Positions 62,068-64,000 of a DNA stretch of 64,000 nucleotides are shown one piece after another. The translations under genes and the position numbers were made by a program. The number at the start of each line of letters is the position of its first letter. The stretch's first letter is position 1. The notes under the pieces are model-generated. The model worked only from the letters and a program-made list of their open reading frames with translations, did not search any database and was not told the origin of the DNA. The stretch spans positions 868,001 to 932,000 of the forward strand of contig NHZP01000001.1 in assembly GCA_003313425.1 (NCBI GenBank). The letters are read 5' to 3'. This DNA is from Pseudopyrenochaeta lycopersici (Eukaryota > Ascomycota > Dothideomycetes > Pleosporales > Pseudopyrenochaetaceae).

Positions 62068-64000
62068 CTATTTCCCACTCTGTGGCTTCGTAAACATCTT
62101 CCTAATGCTTCTCTGCTGCTTCTTATGTACAAGGAACCTGCTCTTTAGGCCAGGGCTTGCCTCAAGAACCATACCAAGTAATGTAGGAAAGATTTCTGCA
62201 ATGCCCTTCCTCGTGAGCGCAGAACATTCGAGATATGTGACTGCTCCGATTTTCTTTGCTAGCTTCTCCCCCTTTAATCATGCGTCAGAATATACTTTTC
62301 TGGCATGGAGAAGATTAAGTTGAACTCACCTCTGCTTTTGTGACTGGCCGGTTGCCACTGCGTTTCAGTTTCTCAATTGTTGACGGGTCATGCCGCAAGT
62401 CCTTTTGGAAGCCTAATAGGACTTTGGCTGCTCCAACTTCCCCGTTATGGTAGTCAACCTCAGGACTCCACTGGACGCTGTAATCAGTATTCATCGGCCT
62501 GAACTTGAGAAATTGCTCACTTTCCTGGCGACGCTTTCAAACGACGAACGACAACCAATGGAGTAGCATATGCAAAACATATCAGTCTGTGGATAACTCA
62601 AAGGCCGTAGACGGTCGTAGTCTTCTTGACCTGCCGTATCCCATAGGCCTAGATGGAACGGAATCCCATCGAGGACGTAGCTACTGCTATAGTTCTCGAA
62701 GACGGTAGGGATATACTCCTTTCACCAGCGTTAAAGAGAGTCTAACTCAAAATAAACGAAACATACCTTTGGAAAATCTCCAGTTGCCGCGACTCTATCT
62801 AGTTGTCAGCTATCTGTTCGTTTAGGGCGATTATTAGTAGAACTCTGAACAACTTACATCATGAAAGTAGTCTTTCCACATGCGCCATCGCCAACAAAGA
62901 CGAGTTTCATCACTACTTGGCCATTCACAATCTCAAGATCATTCATTTGCAGCGGGCTAATCCTGTCGGGCACATTGTTATGCTTCGCTTCGCTCTTTGG
63001 TCGTGACGTGAAAAGCTTAGAGATAGAGAAAGTGCGACGTGAAGTACTGACAGGTGGTCTTGCTGGCTTGCTTGGAAGGACAGTCAAATCCTTTGAGTTG
63101 GTTGTTTGTGTTTCTTCCACAGTCTCCTCCACGTTCTGTGTCGTGGGGGTATTCGATCCTTCGGTAGAGACTGCAAGTCTCACTGATGGTTGTGAACTTA
63201 CTTGGACGTGTGTGATATGCTGACTGCTCATATCAGGAGATTGTGCGCTCGATTGCTCGGCATTTTGCGAAGTAATCCAGTCTAAGGTCAGACTACTGGG
63301 AGTCTCGTAGTCGTGCTGGAACCATGCAAATTCTGAGGACATGTCCTCTTCATCATCGCGTAAGCTCTGTGCATGGTCCAGAAGCACAGTAGACGCGGAA
63401 GTCACAACAGTGGAAGCCGTAGTAACGCAGTCTTGCAGATGATAGACACTTGCGGTACTGCTGTATTGATGCTGGTCCTTGAGTATGGATTCGAGTGTTG
63501 TAAGCTTGATTTCTAGGTTATTCGCCAACCTGTTCAAATCATCATGTATATTCCCAGTGTTTTTTAACACCGCGGAAACATTCTCTGTGATAGTTGATTG
63601 TTCGAAACTAATTTACAATCAGCAAAACACAATTCGCTCGATGGTGCACTCACAAAATGACCGCCTGCAGCGAGAGCTGGAACGCATCTTTGTAGGCTTG
63701 AATCTCTTGCCTGTAGACAGCGATTTGGTCGTTCGCCTCCTTTAACCTGATTGCCCGCCGAGTGGAGTCCAAGAATCTGACATCCTTGTTGATGTGAACA
63801 AGGAGTGTTCTTAGTCTGTCCATGCTGTCACAACCATCGTCAAGTGTCGTTCTGAGGGCGGCCCAATGCGTGCCGATGAAGCCCGTCAAGGGCGTTCTGC
63901 TGTCCAGCTCTTCGAATCCCTCTTCAATCGACTCTAGTACAGTTTTGAGGGCTTTGAGGTCTGTCAACATTGCATTAATGTTCGTGGTAGCCTCGTTGCC
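62068..64000 (-). CDS. STAND-type fungal N-domain fused to a Rho-like GTPase (5' end outside window)
   Basis: Exons (complement): 63654 to beyond 64000 (partial), 62858-63607, 62767-62794, 62521-62718, 62330-62470 and 62068-62271; all phases close. The visible N-terminal exon ([52 protein letters not shown]) resembles the fungal N-terminal domain of STAND/NLR proteins (PigL_N/HeLo-like group). A Ser/Thr/Gln-rich linker of about 200 residues follows. The C-terminal 215 or so residues are a Rho-family G domain: [48 protein letters not shown] and [16 protein letters not shown]. The guanine-specificity motif is LGFQKDLR instead of NKxD/TKxD. The C-terminus ([13 protein letters not shown]) is basic without a CAAX box. 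The neighbouring ARE gene is convergent, 166 bp away. Confidence 0.85.

Noticed and set aside
1..64000. CRISPR arrays, bacterial operons, ribosome binding sites, rRNA genes
   Set aside because: None seen. Introns, Pol III tRNA genes and gene content show this is fungal nuclear DNA. I also looked for dispersed 5S rRNA signatures and found none.

Overview
The window is a stretch of nuclear chromosome from a filamentous ascomycete (Pezizomycotina). Dothideomycetes, perhaps Pleosporales, is my best guess, but no marker here proves it. The evidence is the gene set: a Num1/ApsA cortex protein, 2EXR and DUF3824 proteins, a GH128 glucanase with a Ser/Thr-rich stalk, a complex I 24 kDa subunit, and a fungal STAND-type N-domain. 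Introns are short (about 45-100 nt), with GT(A/G)AGT-like donors, CTAAC/CTGAC branch sites and YAG acceptors. Spacing is loose, with no operons. I built the exon models by hand and checked that the splice phases close. Where they do not close, I say so.

Layout. 0.2-2.8 kb: a small membrane protein and mitochondrial serine hydroxymethyltransferase, both minus. 3.6-7.6 kb: a 2EXR-type protein (+) and the Hsp90 co-chaperone Cns1 (-). 10.4-14.5 kb: a 1322-residue Num1/ApsA protein with coiled coil, QT-motif array and PH domain. 15.3-15.9 kb: tRNA-Val(AAC) and tRNA-Gln(CTG). 16.4-17.6 kb: decayed coding sequence. 19.6-23.1 kb: GH128 wall glucanase and a secreted beta-propeller protein. 23.3-27.2 kb: Sua5 and cohesin Rad21. 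28.3-32.7 kb: the Pmr1 Ca/Mn pump, facing a 3-hydroxyacyl-CoA dehydrogenase-like protein. 33.2-39.5 kb: a tentative small mitochondrial protein, a peroxisomal 4CL-like ligase, the complex I 24 kDa subunit and a Tls1/C9orf78 splicing factor. 40.6-47.6 kb: two unknown proteins, a lysophospholipid acyltransferase and a Dal5-type permease whose frame does not close. 48.2-50.9 kb: a CorA/Mnr2 magnesium transporter. 53.0-55.8 kb: a DUF3824 SR-rich protein. 57.7-58.7 kb: a 7-TM protein. 59.8-61.9 kb: sterol O-acyltransferase. 62.1-64.0 kb, running off the edge: a STAND-type N-domain fused to a Rho-like GTPase.

Most genes are housekeeping and not functionally linked by position. The two signals that most deserve follow-up are these. 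(1) The tRNA-Gln gene carries, besides its normal anticodon intron, a second 55-nt insertion in the D-loop. That insertion has every hallmark of a spliceosomal intron, and removing it leaves an intact 72-nt tRNA. (2) The truncated gene at the right edge puts a cell-death/NLR-type N-terminal domain on a Rho-like GTPase that lacks both a CAAX box and the normal NKxD motif. A series of QT/TQT motifs in the Num1 homologue, resembling dynein light chain LC8 ligands, is a third.
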